A stretch of DNA of 38,302 nucleotides, taken from the NCBI GenBank assembly GCA_009841335.1, contig VXLY01000069.1:1-38302 (forward strand). Direction: 5' to 3'. Position 1 is the first letter of the stretch. Each line of letters starts with the position of its first letter. Below, in pieces: positions 8,851 to 18,153 of this stretch. A model generated the notes under the pieces. That model was not told the origin of the DNA, searched no databases, and was given only the letters and a program-made list of their open reading frames with translations. This stretch comes from Rhodothermaceae bacterium. Lineage in GTDB: Bacteria; Bacteroidota; Rhodothermia; Rhodothermales; Bin80. Position numbers and translations under genes: made by a program.

Positions 8851-10143
8851 TCATCCGACAGCTTCCTTTAGGGCTTTGTCAAACGCATGCAGCGTGTGGG
8901 TTACAGCGGCAGCATCATGGGCTGTGGACATGAACCAGGCTTCATATTGAGACGGTGCAAGATGAACGCCAAACTTGAGCATTGCATTGAAAATCTTGGC
9001 GAACAAATCAGTGTCTGATGTGGACGCCGTTGTCCAATCGGTTACTGCTGCATCCGTAAAGAAACAGCTGAACATAGTTCCCAAACCATTCACCTGCATC
9101 GGAACCGACCAGCGCGTAGCAATGGATGCTAATTCCTCCATTAACAACGCGGTCTGAGAAGCCGTGCCCGCCCACATATCTTTGTTCAACCCCAAGTCCA
9201 GCGTAGCGAGACCAGCCCGCACCGCAACTGGATTCCCGGAAAGCGTGCCTGCCTGGTACACTGGCCCCTCAGGGGCAACCCAGGACATTATGTCCGCTCT
9301 TCCTCCGTAGGCTCCGATCGGAAGCCCTCCTCCAATTACTTTACCGAGTGTCGTTAAATCCGGGGTCACGCCAAACAGAGATTGGGCGCCACCTGGATGC
9401 ACCCGGAAACCCGTCATTACCTCGTCGAAAATCAGGAGTACATCGTGCGCCTTCGTGACCCTACGCAATCCTTCCAAATAGCCATCTACAGGTGGAATCA
9501 CACCCATGTTGCCTGCCACCGGTTCAACTATCATCGCCGCAATCTGCCCGGCGTATTGATCCAGGACTGTCTCTACCGCGGAAAGATCGTTGAATGGCAC
9601 AACCAGCGTGTCTTTTACGGTACTGTTGGGAACCCCAGGACTGTTCGGTAAACCCAGTGTGGCGACTCCGCTGCCTGCCTGCACCAACAGACAGTCCGCA
9701 TGACCATGGTAGTTGCCGGCACACTTTATAATCTTATCGCGTCCGGTAAAGGCTCTTGCCAACCGAAGCGCACTCATTACAGCTTCCGTTCCTGAGTTCA
9801 CCAACCGTAATCGATCGATTCCGGGCATAACCGTCTGCACTTTGCCCACAAGCGCCGATTCGTGCTCGGTACAGGCTCCAAAACTTGTTCCTTTTGCAGC
9901 TGCATCTTGCACAGCGGCAACCACCTCTTCATGGGCGTGTCCCACAAGTAATGGCCCATAGGAGAGTACATAATCAACATATCGGTTGCCATCTACATCT
10001 TCGATCCATGCTCCAGCCCCTTGCTTAACAAAAACCGGCGAACCACCAACTGCTTTGTAGGCGCGAACTGGTGAGCTGACCCCTCCGGGCATGCGGGTTT
10101 TAGCAGCTGCAAAGAGTGCTTGTGAGCGTGAATGTGTGTGCAT
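8851..10143 (-). CDS. hemL: Glutamate-1-semialdehyde 2,1-aminomutase
   Basis: This 430-residue PLP enzyme converts glutamate-1-semialdehyde to 5-aminolevulinate, the committed precursor of haem and other tetrapyrroles in the C5 pathway. The sequence is close to the whole family. It has MPGGVSSPVRAY near the N-terminus, the cofactor phosphate site SGTEA (118-122), NYHGHAD (144-150), Asp240-Glu241 in FDEVMTGFR and the Schiff-base Lys268 in TLGKVIGGG. Length is normal for HemL. It is transcribed alone and converges on the addA-like gene. Tetrapyrrole synthesis is thematically related to the B12 uptake unit further on, but there is no direct linkage. Confidence 0.96.
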   Translation of the reverse strand: MHTHSRSQALFAAAKTRMPGGVSSPVRAYKAVGGSPVFVKQGAGAWIEDVDGNRYVDYVLSYGPLLVGHAHEEVVAAVQDAAAKGTSFGACTEHESALVGKVQTVMPGIDRLRLVNSGTEAVMSALRLARAFTGRDKIIKCAGNYHGHADCLLVQAGSGVATLGLPNSPGVPNSTVKDTLVVPFNDLSAVETVLDQYAGQIAAMIVEPVAGNMGVIPPVDGYLEGLRRVTKAHDVLLIFDEVMTGFRVHPGGAQSLFGVTPDLTTLGKVIGGGLPIGAYGGRADIMSWVAPEGPVYQAGTLSGNPVAVRAGLATLDLGLNKDMWAGTASQTALLMEELASIATRWSVPMQVNGLGTMFSCFFTDAAVTDWTTASTSDTDLFAKIFNAMLKFGVHLAPSQYEAWFMSTAHDAAAVTHTLHAFDKALKEAVG

Positions 10144-10649
10144 GATTTCGTTTTGTGCTGACTTGGTGATAATTATCTAATAAATTGTACTCGCTTGGGA
10201 TATTCCGTACAAGTATCCCACACCTGAAGCTATCCCGAGAGAATCTTGAATAATCAGGTAATTCTCTGGTCTGGTCTCCATAAAAAGATACTATTGGGTG
10301 TGCAATTTGAGCTATAAAGCTATTTGAAGCACGCTCCCGCAACCCAATCACAGCGCAAGAGCCGAGTATTCCTGATACTTCGAAAGTCATCTTCATTAGT
10401 TGAGCAAGCTGCTCGTAAAACAAAGTTAGTTAGCTTCGCTATTGGTCTGAATAGGAGCCGGAATTCGGCCTTCCCGATTATCCGTGGAAAAACTCCTAAT
10501 CTTGCTGCCTTATATATTCATCGCTTCCTGGCAGACGTGGCCGATGACGAGATTGCCAGTGAAGTCAATGAATTGGGGTCCATTCTGGCACCATGCACCC
10601 AGCAGGACTTCAGATTCTTTATCTTGCTTAAGTAACCACCTTAATTCCT
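10144..10649 (+). other. Intergenic region, 506 bp, no confident gene
   Basis: The left part must hold the promoter of the divergent hemL; it is AT-rich around 10170-10190. The right part must serve the lipoprotein gene at 10650. An open frame ends at 10635. Its last 35 or so residues (RFLADVADDEIASEVNEL and on) look more protein-like than the rest and faintly recall the N-terminal helices of an ATP synthase delta subunit. No start or family match is convincing. Confidence 0.5.
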
Positions 10650-12569
10650 ATGCGCTCCAAACTTGTTTTTACAGTCTTTCTCGCTTGCCTAGCCGGATGC
10701 AGCGGCCCGAGCAGCAACGAACCGCTTACCGTTAGCAAACTTTTTCGAACAGGTGCCGTGCTGCAACGCAATACAACTGTTCCTGTCTGGGGAACCGCTG
10801 CACCCAGCACCACGGTCACCGTTACCCTTGACTACGCCGAACAATCTGTTCGTGCAGCACGCGATGGAACTTGGATGGTCGAATTGGAACCTCGCCCCGC
10901 TGGTGGCCCACACCAACTCATGGTAGCGACGAACACGGATACCCTGATCGCTGATAATATCATGTTCGGAGATGTCTGGATCGCATCAGGACAATCCAAT
11001 ATGGAATGGACCGTGGCAAACTCAGCAGACGCCGAAAATGAAATCGCCTCCGCTGATGATTCACTCCTGCGCCATTACAAAGTCCCCCGCACATGGTCTT
11101 ACGATCCCCAAGACACACTCGCAGGTGGTGAGTGGCACCATGCTAATCCGGAGCACGTGGCCGCCTTCACAGCTGTTGGGTATTCCTTCGCCAGAGAGCT
11201 CCGTGCAGCAACTGATATACCCATCGGCATTCTGAACACCTCATGGGGTGGAAGTAGAGTAGAGGCATGGATGGACCCCACCGCACTTGAAATGGATGAA
11301 ACGCAAATCGCACAGCTCCTAGATTCTCCACGGGCTCGTGCAGATAGTCTGATGCAGGTTTTCATTGAAGAGCATGGTGCATCTGCTGACGCAGATCCAG
11401 GCTTTGACGGCGATGAGCCAGTCTGGGCCGATCCCGAATTAGACTCGTCGGACTGGATGGATATTGCTGTGCCGGGCTCATGGGAAGCAGGTGGACTGGA
11501 AGGGTTGAACGGTTTCGTCTGGTACCGTACCACTTTTGAACTTGAGTCTGTCCCTTCCGAAGCGGTACTGCGTCTTGGGACAGTAGATGATCGCGATATG
11601 ACCTGGGTCAACGGTCAGCTAGTGGGAGAAACCGGCCGGTATATGGTTGAACGAGCCTACACTGTTCCCGAAGGTGTTTTACGTGCCGGCACCAATCAAC
11701 TGACCGTTCGGGTACATGATACGGGCGGTAACGGGGGGATCGTGGTTGGAGATTATCCTCTAGCACTGCAGTGGTCGGAAGGGGAAGTGCAACTGGCAGG
11801 GATGTGGAAAATCAGAGTTGGACAATTCCAGATTAACCCAGGAGGCAACCCCAATCAGCAGCCGACACTGCTTTACAATGCAATGATTCATCCCATTTTC
11901 AACTTCCCCATTACAGGATTCATATGGTACCAGGGAGAGTCTAACGCAAACGATCCCGAGACCGCCACCGCGTATGCTGGCCAATTCCAGTCAATGATTC
12001 TCAGGTGGCGTGAGCTATGGGATAATGAAGCTGCACCCTTCCTGTTTGTGTCTTTGGCCAGCTTTCGTGCAGCACAAGAGGAACCTGGAGAGAGCAACTG
12101 GGCCATTCTTCGCGAGTCGCAGTCTGCTGCACTGGAACTGCCCTTGATTGGACAGGCCATCACGCTGGATATTGGCGAAGCCGACGATATCCATCCCAGA
12201 AATAAACAGGATGTAGGGTTGCGGCTTGCACTTTGGGCCCGAAACCTCGTATACGGAGACGAGCTCGTATACTCGGGTCCAATTTACCGTGACCACCTCA
12301 TAGAGGATGGGAAGGTCTACATCACATTTGATCACACTGGTGGAGGGCTTGTCTCACGTGACGGTCCTCTTGGAGGGTTTGCCATTTCGGGACCAGATGA
12401 AGTCTATGTTTGGGCGGAGGCCCAGATTCAAGGAGACTCAGTCGTTGTCTCTCATCCCGATATCCCAGACCCGGTCGCAGTACGCTATGCTTGGGCAGAC
12501 AACCCGGATACAGCTAATCTTATTAATGTTGAGGGATTACCTGCAGCTCCATTTCGAACGGGACAATAG
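10650..12569 (+). CDS. Sialate O-acetylesterase-like SGNH lipoprotein
   Basis: This 639-residue exported esterase probably removes O-acetyl groups from sialic acids or other polysaccharide sugars. The N-terminus is a lipoprotein signal (MRSKLVFTVF...LAGC, lipidated Cys17). A beta-sandwich occupies about 25-105. The SGNH/SASA block begins with GDVWIASGQSNMEW, in which Ser116 is the nucleophile. NTSWGGSRVEAWM carries the Gly block, and DDIHP has Asp512/513 and His515 of the catalytic machinery. Between about 255 and 395 there is an inserted galactose-binding-like jelly roll (SDWMDIAVPGSWE...GFVWYRTTFEL), as in many bacterial members. There is no neighbouring sialidase, so the polysaccharide target is not evident. 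Only 55 bp separates it from the TamB-like gene, so they may share a transcript. Confidence 0.88.
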   Translation: MRSKLVFTVFLACLAGCSGPSSNEPLTVSKLFRTGAVLQRNTTVPVWGTAAPSTTVTVTLDYAEQSVRAARDGTWMVELEPRPAGGPHQLMVATNTDTLIADNIMFGDVWIASGQSNMEWTVANSADAENEIASADDSLLRHYKVPRTWSYDPQDTLAGGEWHHANPEHVAAFTAVGYSFARELRAATDIPIGILNTSWGGSRVEAWMDPTALEMDETQIAQLLDSPRARADSLMQVFIEEHGASADADPGFDGDEPVWADPELDSSDWMDIAVPGSWEAGGLEGLNGFVWYRTTFELESVPSEAVLRLGTVDDRDMTWVNGQLVGETGRYMVERAYTVPEGVLRAGTNQLTVRVHDTGGNGGIVVGDYPLALQWSEGEVQLAGMWKIRVGQFQINPGGNPNQQPTLLYNAMIHPIFNFPITGFIWYQGESNANDPETATAYAGQFQSMILRWRELWDNEAAPFLFVSLASFRAAQEEPGESNWAILRESQSAALELPLIGQAITLDIGEADDIHPRNKQDVGLRLALWARNLVYGDELVYSGPIYRDHLIEDGKVYITFDHTGGGLVSRDGPLGGFAISGPDEVYVWAEAQIQGDSVVVSHPDIPDPVAVRYAWADNPDTANLINVEGLPAAPFRTGQ

Positions 12570-12624
12570 CCCATGCACTGTGACACATATTGTCATAAGC
12601 AACAAATAGATGTGGTGACTTCTC

Positions 12625-15600
12625 GTGAACCACAAGCCCTTTTCAGAATCTAAACCCGAGACGAAAAGCCGCAAAAAAAGAACGGTATTGAAATACTTTG
12701 GAGCAGCCGCAGCCTTCCTTCTTGCAGGCTGCTTCCTTGCTTACCTTGGCCTCACGCACACAGAAGTAGGGCGTGACTCCCTACGCCAAGAACTTGAGCG
12801 CTCGTTTGCCGAATCCTTTAACGGGCGCCTCGCCATAGGTAATATTTCCGGCAACTTCCGCCCGATCGTTCGCTTTCAGGATGTGAAGCTCTATGACGAA
12901 AAGGATCAACTTTGGTTACGCGCAGAGGAAATAACCAGCCAGCCAAGTTGGTGGGCCGTTCTCAGCCGTAAAATAGACTTGCGCACACTCAGCATTGTGC
13001 GCCCCTCGCTAAACCTTGAGTATCGAGCCGACAGCACTTGGAACCTCGCCACTATACTGAGACGGGATCGAACGGGAGCATGGACATTTGAGTCTACACA
13101 GATTTCCATCACTGAGGGAACCCTCAACGTATCGTACGAAGAATTCGCGCCACCAGCAGTTAAGTCGGGATGGCTGTTCGACTTGGCGGCAGCGAATGTA
13201 TCCAACCTGTCACTCAAGAGCGAGATCATACTGTATCCCGACAGGCGGCTCCTTACGATTGACTCGTTTGAGGCTTCAATAGACACTCTCCAGGTGGAGG
13301 CTGCCGGAGAGCTGGTACTAGAGCGTGGACAATTGCACGTGAATGCATTACAGCTGTCAAGTTCACTGAATGAGGCCGAGGTTGTAGGTGTATACTCCGG
13401 TGACGATCAACGCGTCAACCTTTCGCTGGCCCGGAGTTTCATTACTCCCGGCTTCGCCAACGCTCTCGTCCCAAATCTGATGCTTCCAGACTCGCTATCC
13501 CTGAGTGTTGATATAGAAGGTGACGGAAGACAATGGAATCTGAAAGACCTCAGCGCGAATACGAAACGCTCACATATTATCCTGAACTCGTCTGACATCA
13601 GCTTCGACAGGGACCAGTTATCATTTAACGCTGTGGTTGGACCCAGCGTGTTAGATCCTTTGGATATACACGCACTCCTTGGCACAAACACCTGGAGCGA
13701 GAGAGCCATACAACTTGAGGGCCAATTGAGAGGTCTGAGAAACATTGATAGCACTCAGATTGCGGGAGTGCTCGATATTGCAACCGAAGCAAGTGGTCGT
13801 GGACTACTCGAGATATCAGCCTATCATGACACAACATGGAGTTACGCCGCACAGTTAACGGCAACGGAGGTTGACTTACAGAGCCATACAGGCCGGCAAG
13901 AACTTAACAGCACCATTAATGGTCAATTAACGATCGAAGGAAGGGGGATTCGTAAGCCATCCCTTTACACCTCCCTTGCGATTGCTCCGTCCACAATCGC
14001 CAACCGTTCTCTGGACAGTCTTTGGATTGCGGGAACTGTTGTCGACCACCAGATAAGGCTCGATGGCTTTGCAGTAGAGCAAGACGCTCGCCTCGAAACC
14101 GATTTTATGGCCTCTTGGGCAGACAGCGTCTTTTCGTACGAAGCTCAAGGCAACTTGACAGCAGTTGATCTCGGAAGAATCCTTGCAATCCCTGAACTGG
14201 AAACAAGCGTGAATGCGGGATGGACACTCAATGGATCAGGGACCGATTTGTCTACCCTTGCCGCCGCGCTAGACATTCAAACCGACTCATCTACGGTCAA
14301 CTGGAACGACGTGCAACGTTCTGCCCCCCCTACCCAGTGGTCTATTTCTGTAACTGATCCAGCGGCAATAGGCCCGCGCCTGATCATTGGAGGAAACGTA
14401 TTAAACCTTGAAGCTTCGGGCACACTTCATGCAAACCTGCTCGAAAGTATCGGAGGCGCTTGGATTGGAGCGTTTTCTGAATTGTTTGACCGATTCGCTG
14501 TCAAATTGAAAGACAATCCGCCGACGACATTTGCAAGTGGACCCTCACTGGATCAACTCAACGCGGCCCTCCAGATAGAGGGGGTCTTGGCATCTGCCCA
14601 ATTAGCTTCATTAGATCTGGACATAAACTGGAGGCTATTTGAACATCCAGCCACCAGTGCACTACTTCCCATGCTGCCCGAGCTATCGAGCAATATCCAG
14701 GGTGAGGCAAACATTCGCGCGGATTCTGACAAACTCCGTTTACGTTCTCAAATCCAGGACGAGGTACTGGTTTTCGGCAATGTTACAGCGTACCAACCTA
14801 GTGGTACGCTTACGCTTGAGGCGGACCTGAACCAGACTCTGGAATCATCATGGCAAATTGATCTCAGCCTGTCAGCCGACTCTCTTACCAATAGTGGAAT
14901 TGCCCTTCTGCAACCCGACGTATTTATTAAACAGGACGGACTAACCGGAACAGTGGATATTAGCGCATACGGCAGAGACACAAACCAGCCTGGCCACCTG
15001 TTCTCAAATATCCAACTCCTCCCGGATCGATCAAGAATCCAAATTCAACAGGTAGTGCTCCCACTTGAGGAAACCACATGGGAAACATCCCAGCCTGCCA
15101 GTATCGACCTGTTTGCTGATGCAACTGTAATTACCCCATTTCGTCTCGAAAATGTCGGACCATTTCTTGATGAAGTACAAGCAATTACTGTTTACGGCAG
15201 TTTATCGAGCCAGCCAACCGACACGCTTAATCTTGAACTAAAGGCCGTAGACTTGAATTATCTCTCGAGCACATTCAACCTTAGACGACCACTAGGGGGG
15301 CAAGTTAATGCAGATTTGCGGTGGACTGGTCTCTGGCAACCTGAAATCACCGGGACCATGGGGGTTGATACGCTTACTTTCGACAAAACGGTGATCGGCC
15401 AGGTACGGGCCTCCAGTACCCTGCTACCCGGTCAGTCCGATCTGCAGGTGTCCATGGTCGTGGATTCAATTCAATCTGCACCTGCAGGGTTTGAGGATGC
15501 TAGTAATCAAATGTTGCTCACCGGCAATATGACTGTTCCCAGTAGGGAGAGTGCCGGAGCGCTTGACTTCTCACTCGATGTGCAGCGCCTTGATGCATTT

Positions 15601-17208
15601 TTTCTGAAGCTGTTTCTAAGAAGATTTGGAGATTTTGAGGGCGGTTTCAATGGACAAATTACACTTAGCGGTCCTCCAGATGATCTGGCGCTTGGCGGAA
15701 CACTGACTTGGGAAGACGGCCATTTTGACATTCCAAAATTCAACACCTCCTATAAAGCTGCTGCGTCTGTCACGCTTCTGGACGACAAAATCCTCGTGGA
15801 TGAACTGCTGGTGCAGGATGGAGACGGTGGTTCAGCCACTCTTTCTGGAATGCTTGATCTCAATGGCTTCAGATTTCTCTCCTTCGATGCATTCGCGGAG
15901 GTTGACGCACTGCAGATATTAAATGTTGTCAACTTTACGCGCGACCTCTCTTTCTATGGAGATATTCGTGTATCCGGTGATGCCACATTAACTGGACCTG
16001 TTCACACTTCGTTTCTACGTTCGGACAACCTAGTCATTACACCACAAAGCGAGATATATATTCCGGTTCGTGAATCCGACTCTGTTCACGACCCAGGATT
16101 CATCGTCTATATAGATCCTGAGCGGCCTGTTGAGGATCAGTTGGCCTCTTTCCAGCAGCGTGATAATATTTTGGCAAGGCGCCCCGAAGGTGAGCGGGAG
16201 TTTCGGGATGGACTGGATATGGATCTCAATATCGTGGGGCCCCCTGGATCAACCATTCGCCTCGTTATTGATCCGTTGCTGGGCGATGTGATAAATGGCG
16301 TCGGAAGTGCCCGCGTTCAGATCCAGCGAACAGGCGGAGATGTCGCAACGTACGGCTCATTTGAATTATCGTCCGGGGACTACCTTTTCACGGCGGGTGA
16401 GGTATTCGTACGGCGTTTCCTGATTGATTCCGGCACGATCACCTGGACCGGCGAACCACTCAATCCTGCGCTTGATATTGAAGCGGCCTACCGCACCCGC
16501 GCATCGCGCAACGGCCTACCGGACGATGTGGGTGGATCAATAAGAACAAGTTTACCGCTGTTCGTAAATTTGAACGTTGCTGGCACACTTAATGCAGTGT
16601 TGATTGATTTGTCGCTGGAGATTGATCAGCGACAGGAAGCCATCAGCGATACACCACTGCTGGATTCGTATTTGAATCGACCAGATCTCGCTGCAGAACA
16701 CGCCACCAGCGTTTTGCTTACGAACTCATTTCTGCTTTCCGCAGACGGCACACGCAGTGGGATTTTGACCAGTTCTGCGGTCAATAGTGTATCCAGTCTC
16801 GTGGCTAGCCAACTCAACCGTTACCTGAACCAGGTTATTCCGCAAGCGGATTTCACACTTGGGGTTCAGAGTGACGAAGACATACAGGACCTGGATGTGG
16901 CTGCGGGAATTTCGTTAAGACTTTTGAATGAGCGTTTGATTATCCGCGGAGAGGGCGTGTACCGCGGACTAAATGCCGAGGAGACGGTTTCCAAGGGCCT
17001 TGAAGGTGAGTTCGTTGTAGAGATCCGATTAAGCCCTTCGGTAGCCGTGGAAGTTTTTTACCGACGTGAAGGAGATGTTCTCAGCGAAACTCTCATCACG
17101 AACGAAACCGGACTTGGTCTAAACTATCGTACTGAATTTACCTCTTGGCGGAAGTTGTTCGGACATCAAGTTTCCGAGCCAAAGGAACTTGCAGACAGAA
17201 ACCAATAG
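12625..17208 (+). CDS. tamB: TamB-like translocation and assembly module protein
   Basis: This 1527-residue protein has one N-terminal membrane anchor (about 22-43, hydrophobic after a lysine-rich start). A very long beta-strand-rich periplasmic part follows, built from AsmA/TamB-type repeats. The early segment (GNISGNFRP, VRFQDVKLYD, LRTLSIVRPSLNLEY) matches the AsmA/TamB N-terminal pattern. The last 350-400 residues fit the TamB C-terminal domain (formerly DUF490), with GRGxVxxxGSFELSSGDYLF-type strands (GGDVATYGSFEL). TamB-type proteins bridge inner and outer membranes and act in outer-membrane protein assembly or lipid transport. The usual TamA/BamA-type partner is not in the window. The start is GTG at 12625; no upstream ATG fits. 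A short inverted repeat lies just after the stop (17232-17247). Confidence 0.88.
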   Translation: MNHKPFSESKPETKSRKKRTVLKYFGAAAAFLLAGCFLAYLGLTHTEVGRDSLRQELERSFAESFNGRLAIGNISGNFRPIVRFQDVKLYDEKDQLWLRAEEITSQPSWWAVLSRKIDLRTLSIVRPSLNLEYRADSTWNLATILRRDRTGAWTFESTQISITEGTLNVSYEEFAPPAVKSGWLFDLAAANVSNLSLKSEIILYPDRRLLTIDSFEASIDTLQVEAAGELVLERGQLHVNALQLSSSLNEAEVVGVYSGDDQRVNLSLARSFITPGFANALVPNLMLPDSLSLSVDIEGDGRQWNLKDLSANTKRSHIILNSSDISFDRDQLSFNAVVGPSVLDPLDIHALLGTNTWSERAIQLEGQLRGLRNIDSTQIAGVLDIATEASGRGLLEISAYHDTTWSYAAQLTATEVDLQSHTGRQELNSTINGQLTIEGRGIRKPSLYTSLAIAPSTIANRSLDSLWIAGTVVDHQIRLDGFAVEQDARLETDFMASWADSVFSYEAQGNLTAVDLGRILAIPELETSVNAGWTLNGSGTDLSTLAAALDIQTDSSTVNWNDVQRSAPPTQWSISVTDPAAIGPRLIIGGNVLNLEASGTLHANLLESIGGAWIGAFSELFDRFAVKLKDNPPTTFASGPSLDQLNAALQIEGVLASAQLASLDLDINWRLFEHPATSALLPMLPELSSNIQGEANIRADSDKLRLRSQIQDEVLVFGNVTAYQPSGTLTLEADLNQTLESSWQIDLSLSADSLTNSGIALLQPDVFIKQDGLTGTVDISAYGRDTNQPGHLFSNIQLLPDRSRIQIQQVVLPLEETTWETSQPASIDLFADATVITPFRLENVGPFLDEVQAITVYGSLSSQPTDTLNLELKAVDLNYLSSTFNLRRPLGGQVNADLRWTGLWQPEITGTMGVDTLTFDKTVIGQVRASSTLLPGQSDLQVSMVVDSIQSAPAGFEDASNQMLLTGNMTVPSRESAGALDFSLDVQRLDAFFLKLFLRRFGDFEGGFNGQITLSGPPDDLALGGTLTWEDGHFDIPKFNTSYKAAASVTLLDDKILVDELLVQDGDGGSATLSGMLDLNGFRFLSFDAFAEVDALQILNVVNFTRDLSFYGDIRVSGDATLTGPVHTSFLRSDNLVITPQSEIYIPVRESDSVHDPGFIVYIDPERPVEDQLASFQQRDNILARRPEGEREFRDGLDMDLNIVGPPGSTIRLVIDPLLGDVINGVGSARVQIQRTGGDVATYGSFELSSGDYLFTAGEVFVRRFLIDSGTITWTGEPLNPALDIEAAYRTRASRNGLPDDVGGSIRTSLPLFVNLNVAGTLNAVLIDLSLEIDQRQEAISDTPLLDSYLNRPDLAAEHATSVLLTNSFLLSADGTRSGILTSSAVNSVSSLVASQLNRYLNQVIPQADFTLGVQSDEDIQDLDVAAGISLRLLNERLIIRGEGVYRGLNAEETVSKGLEGEFVVEIRLSPSVAVEVFYRREGDVLSETLITNETGLGLNYRTEFTSWRKLFGHQVSEPKELADRNQ

Positions 17209-17816
17209 AACATTTGGGGAACTATGTGCCTATAGGTCCAGACCTATTCTTGTGTCTGACCAAAGGTTCTTCTGTTTTGAGTCTGGTTGGAGCATTGCAG
17301 AGACTCATTCGTGCCCTTAAGGATTGTGCTACAACACCGCGGTGATGCAGCGCGGAAGTCGTACCCGATTGCTCTGATCAGAAAATGGATGGTTCTGAAA
17401 AGAGCCGTCCGACCTTGGATCCGGCAGCCGAGAGAAATGTCAGACCTGAACAGACCGTAGCGAACCGCCACTGGTTCAGAACAAGCATATCAGACATCCT
17501 CCACCGTCGACGGCTGGCCCCGGCACATATATGCCATGAAATGACCGCCCGATGTACCCATCTGCCTGCATTGAAGTGCTAGATACGGCGAACCCGGCAT
17601 CGGTAGCCTTCTTGCAGCCGACCATCGATTGATAGTCAGGCCGACTCAGCACATTGAAGCCGCCGGAATTGGGCTCCATTCACGATACTCAGCTGTCGGG
17701 ACCGATTGGAGAGGTTTTCGTCAACATAATTTTCACTCACATACCGAACATTTCCCAACTAATGGCTCTCCACCCGACGCGGAATACATGGTTATTTGTA
17801 TATTGGGGCCATTGCG
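17209..17816 (+). other. Intergenic region, 608 bp, no gene seen
   Basis: I see no coding sequence. A 16-bp near-palindrome at 17232-17247 (ATAGGT, CCAG, ACCTAT) follows the TamB stop by 23 bp. It could be a weak terminator, but no T-run follows. The right part should contain the promoter for the cobalamin-riboswitch transcript; no clear promoter hexamers can be assigned. Confidence 0.5.
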
Positions 17817-18045
17817 CCTTCGGTCTGGGCATTTCGCCTGGGTAAAGGGGAATCCGGTGCCTTCTTGCTGCAAGAACAAGCCGGAACTGTACCCGCAACT
17901 GTAGGCCGTACGGAAGTTGAAATACTTCCAGGAAAGAGGAAAGAGGGAGTTCATAGTCACTGTCCGCGTTGATGGGAAGGCTGTGAACACCGCCTCTTCG
18001 GACACACTGAGTGTGCGTACGGCGAGTCAGGAAACCTGCCGAAGG
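17817..18045 (+). promoter_or_regulatory. Cobalamin (vitamin B12) riboswitch
   Basis: The conserved blocks occur in the right order: GGGGAATCCGGTG (about 17847), AAGCCGG followed by CCCGCAACTGTAGG (about 17878-17904), GTCACTG (about 17956), GATGGGAAGGCTG (17971) and the B12 box AGTCAGGAAACCTGCC (18025-18040). The closing helix pairs CCTTCGG (17817-17823) with CCGAAGG (18039-18045), a perfect 7 bp. It precedes the btuB-like start by 108 bp. A hairpin can form just downstream (about 18049-18076) but no T-run follows it, so control of translation is more likely than termination. In known cases cobalamin binding represses the downstream transport gene. Confidence 0.96.
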
Positions 18046-18153
18046 GAAAACGCGCCACCAACCTCCGGGCGTTGAGGTCATCGGTCGGCATCTGCTGGAG
18101 TGACCAGCTAGACGCAGCGGCCTGGATCTCTTGAATGGGGTTCAGGCACTGAC

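Noticed and set aside
10324-10635. Open frame of 103 residues ending in a helical segment faintly like the N-terminus of ATP synthase delta (AtpH).
   Set aside because: The first two thirds have no coding character, the match is about 35 residues of generic helix, there are no other ATP synthase genes nearby, and the frame stops early.
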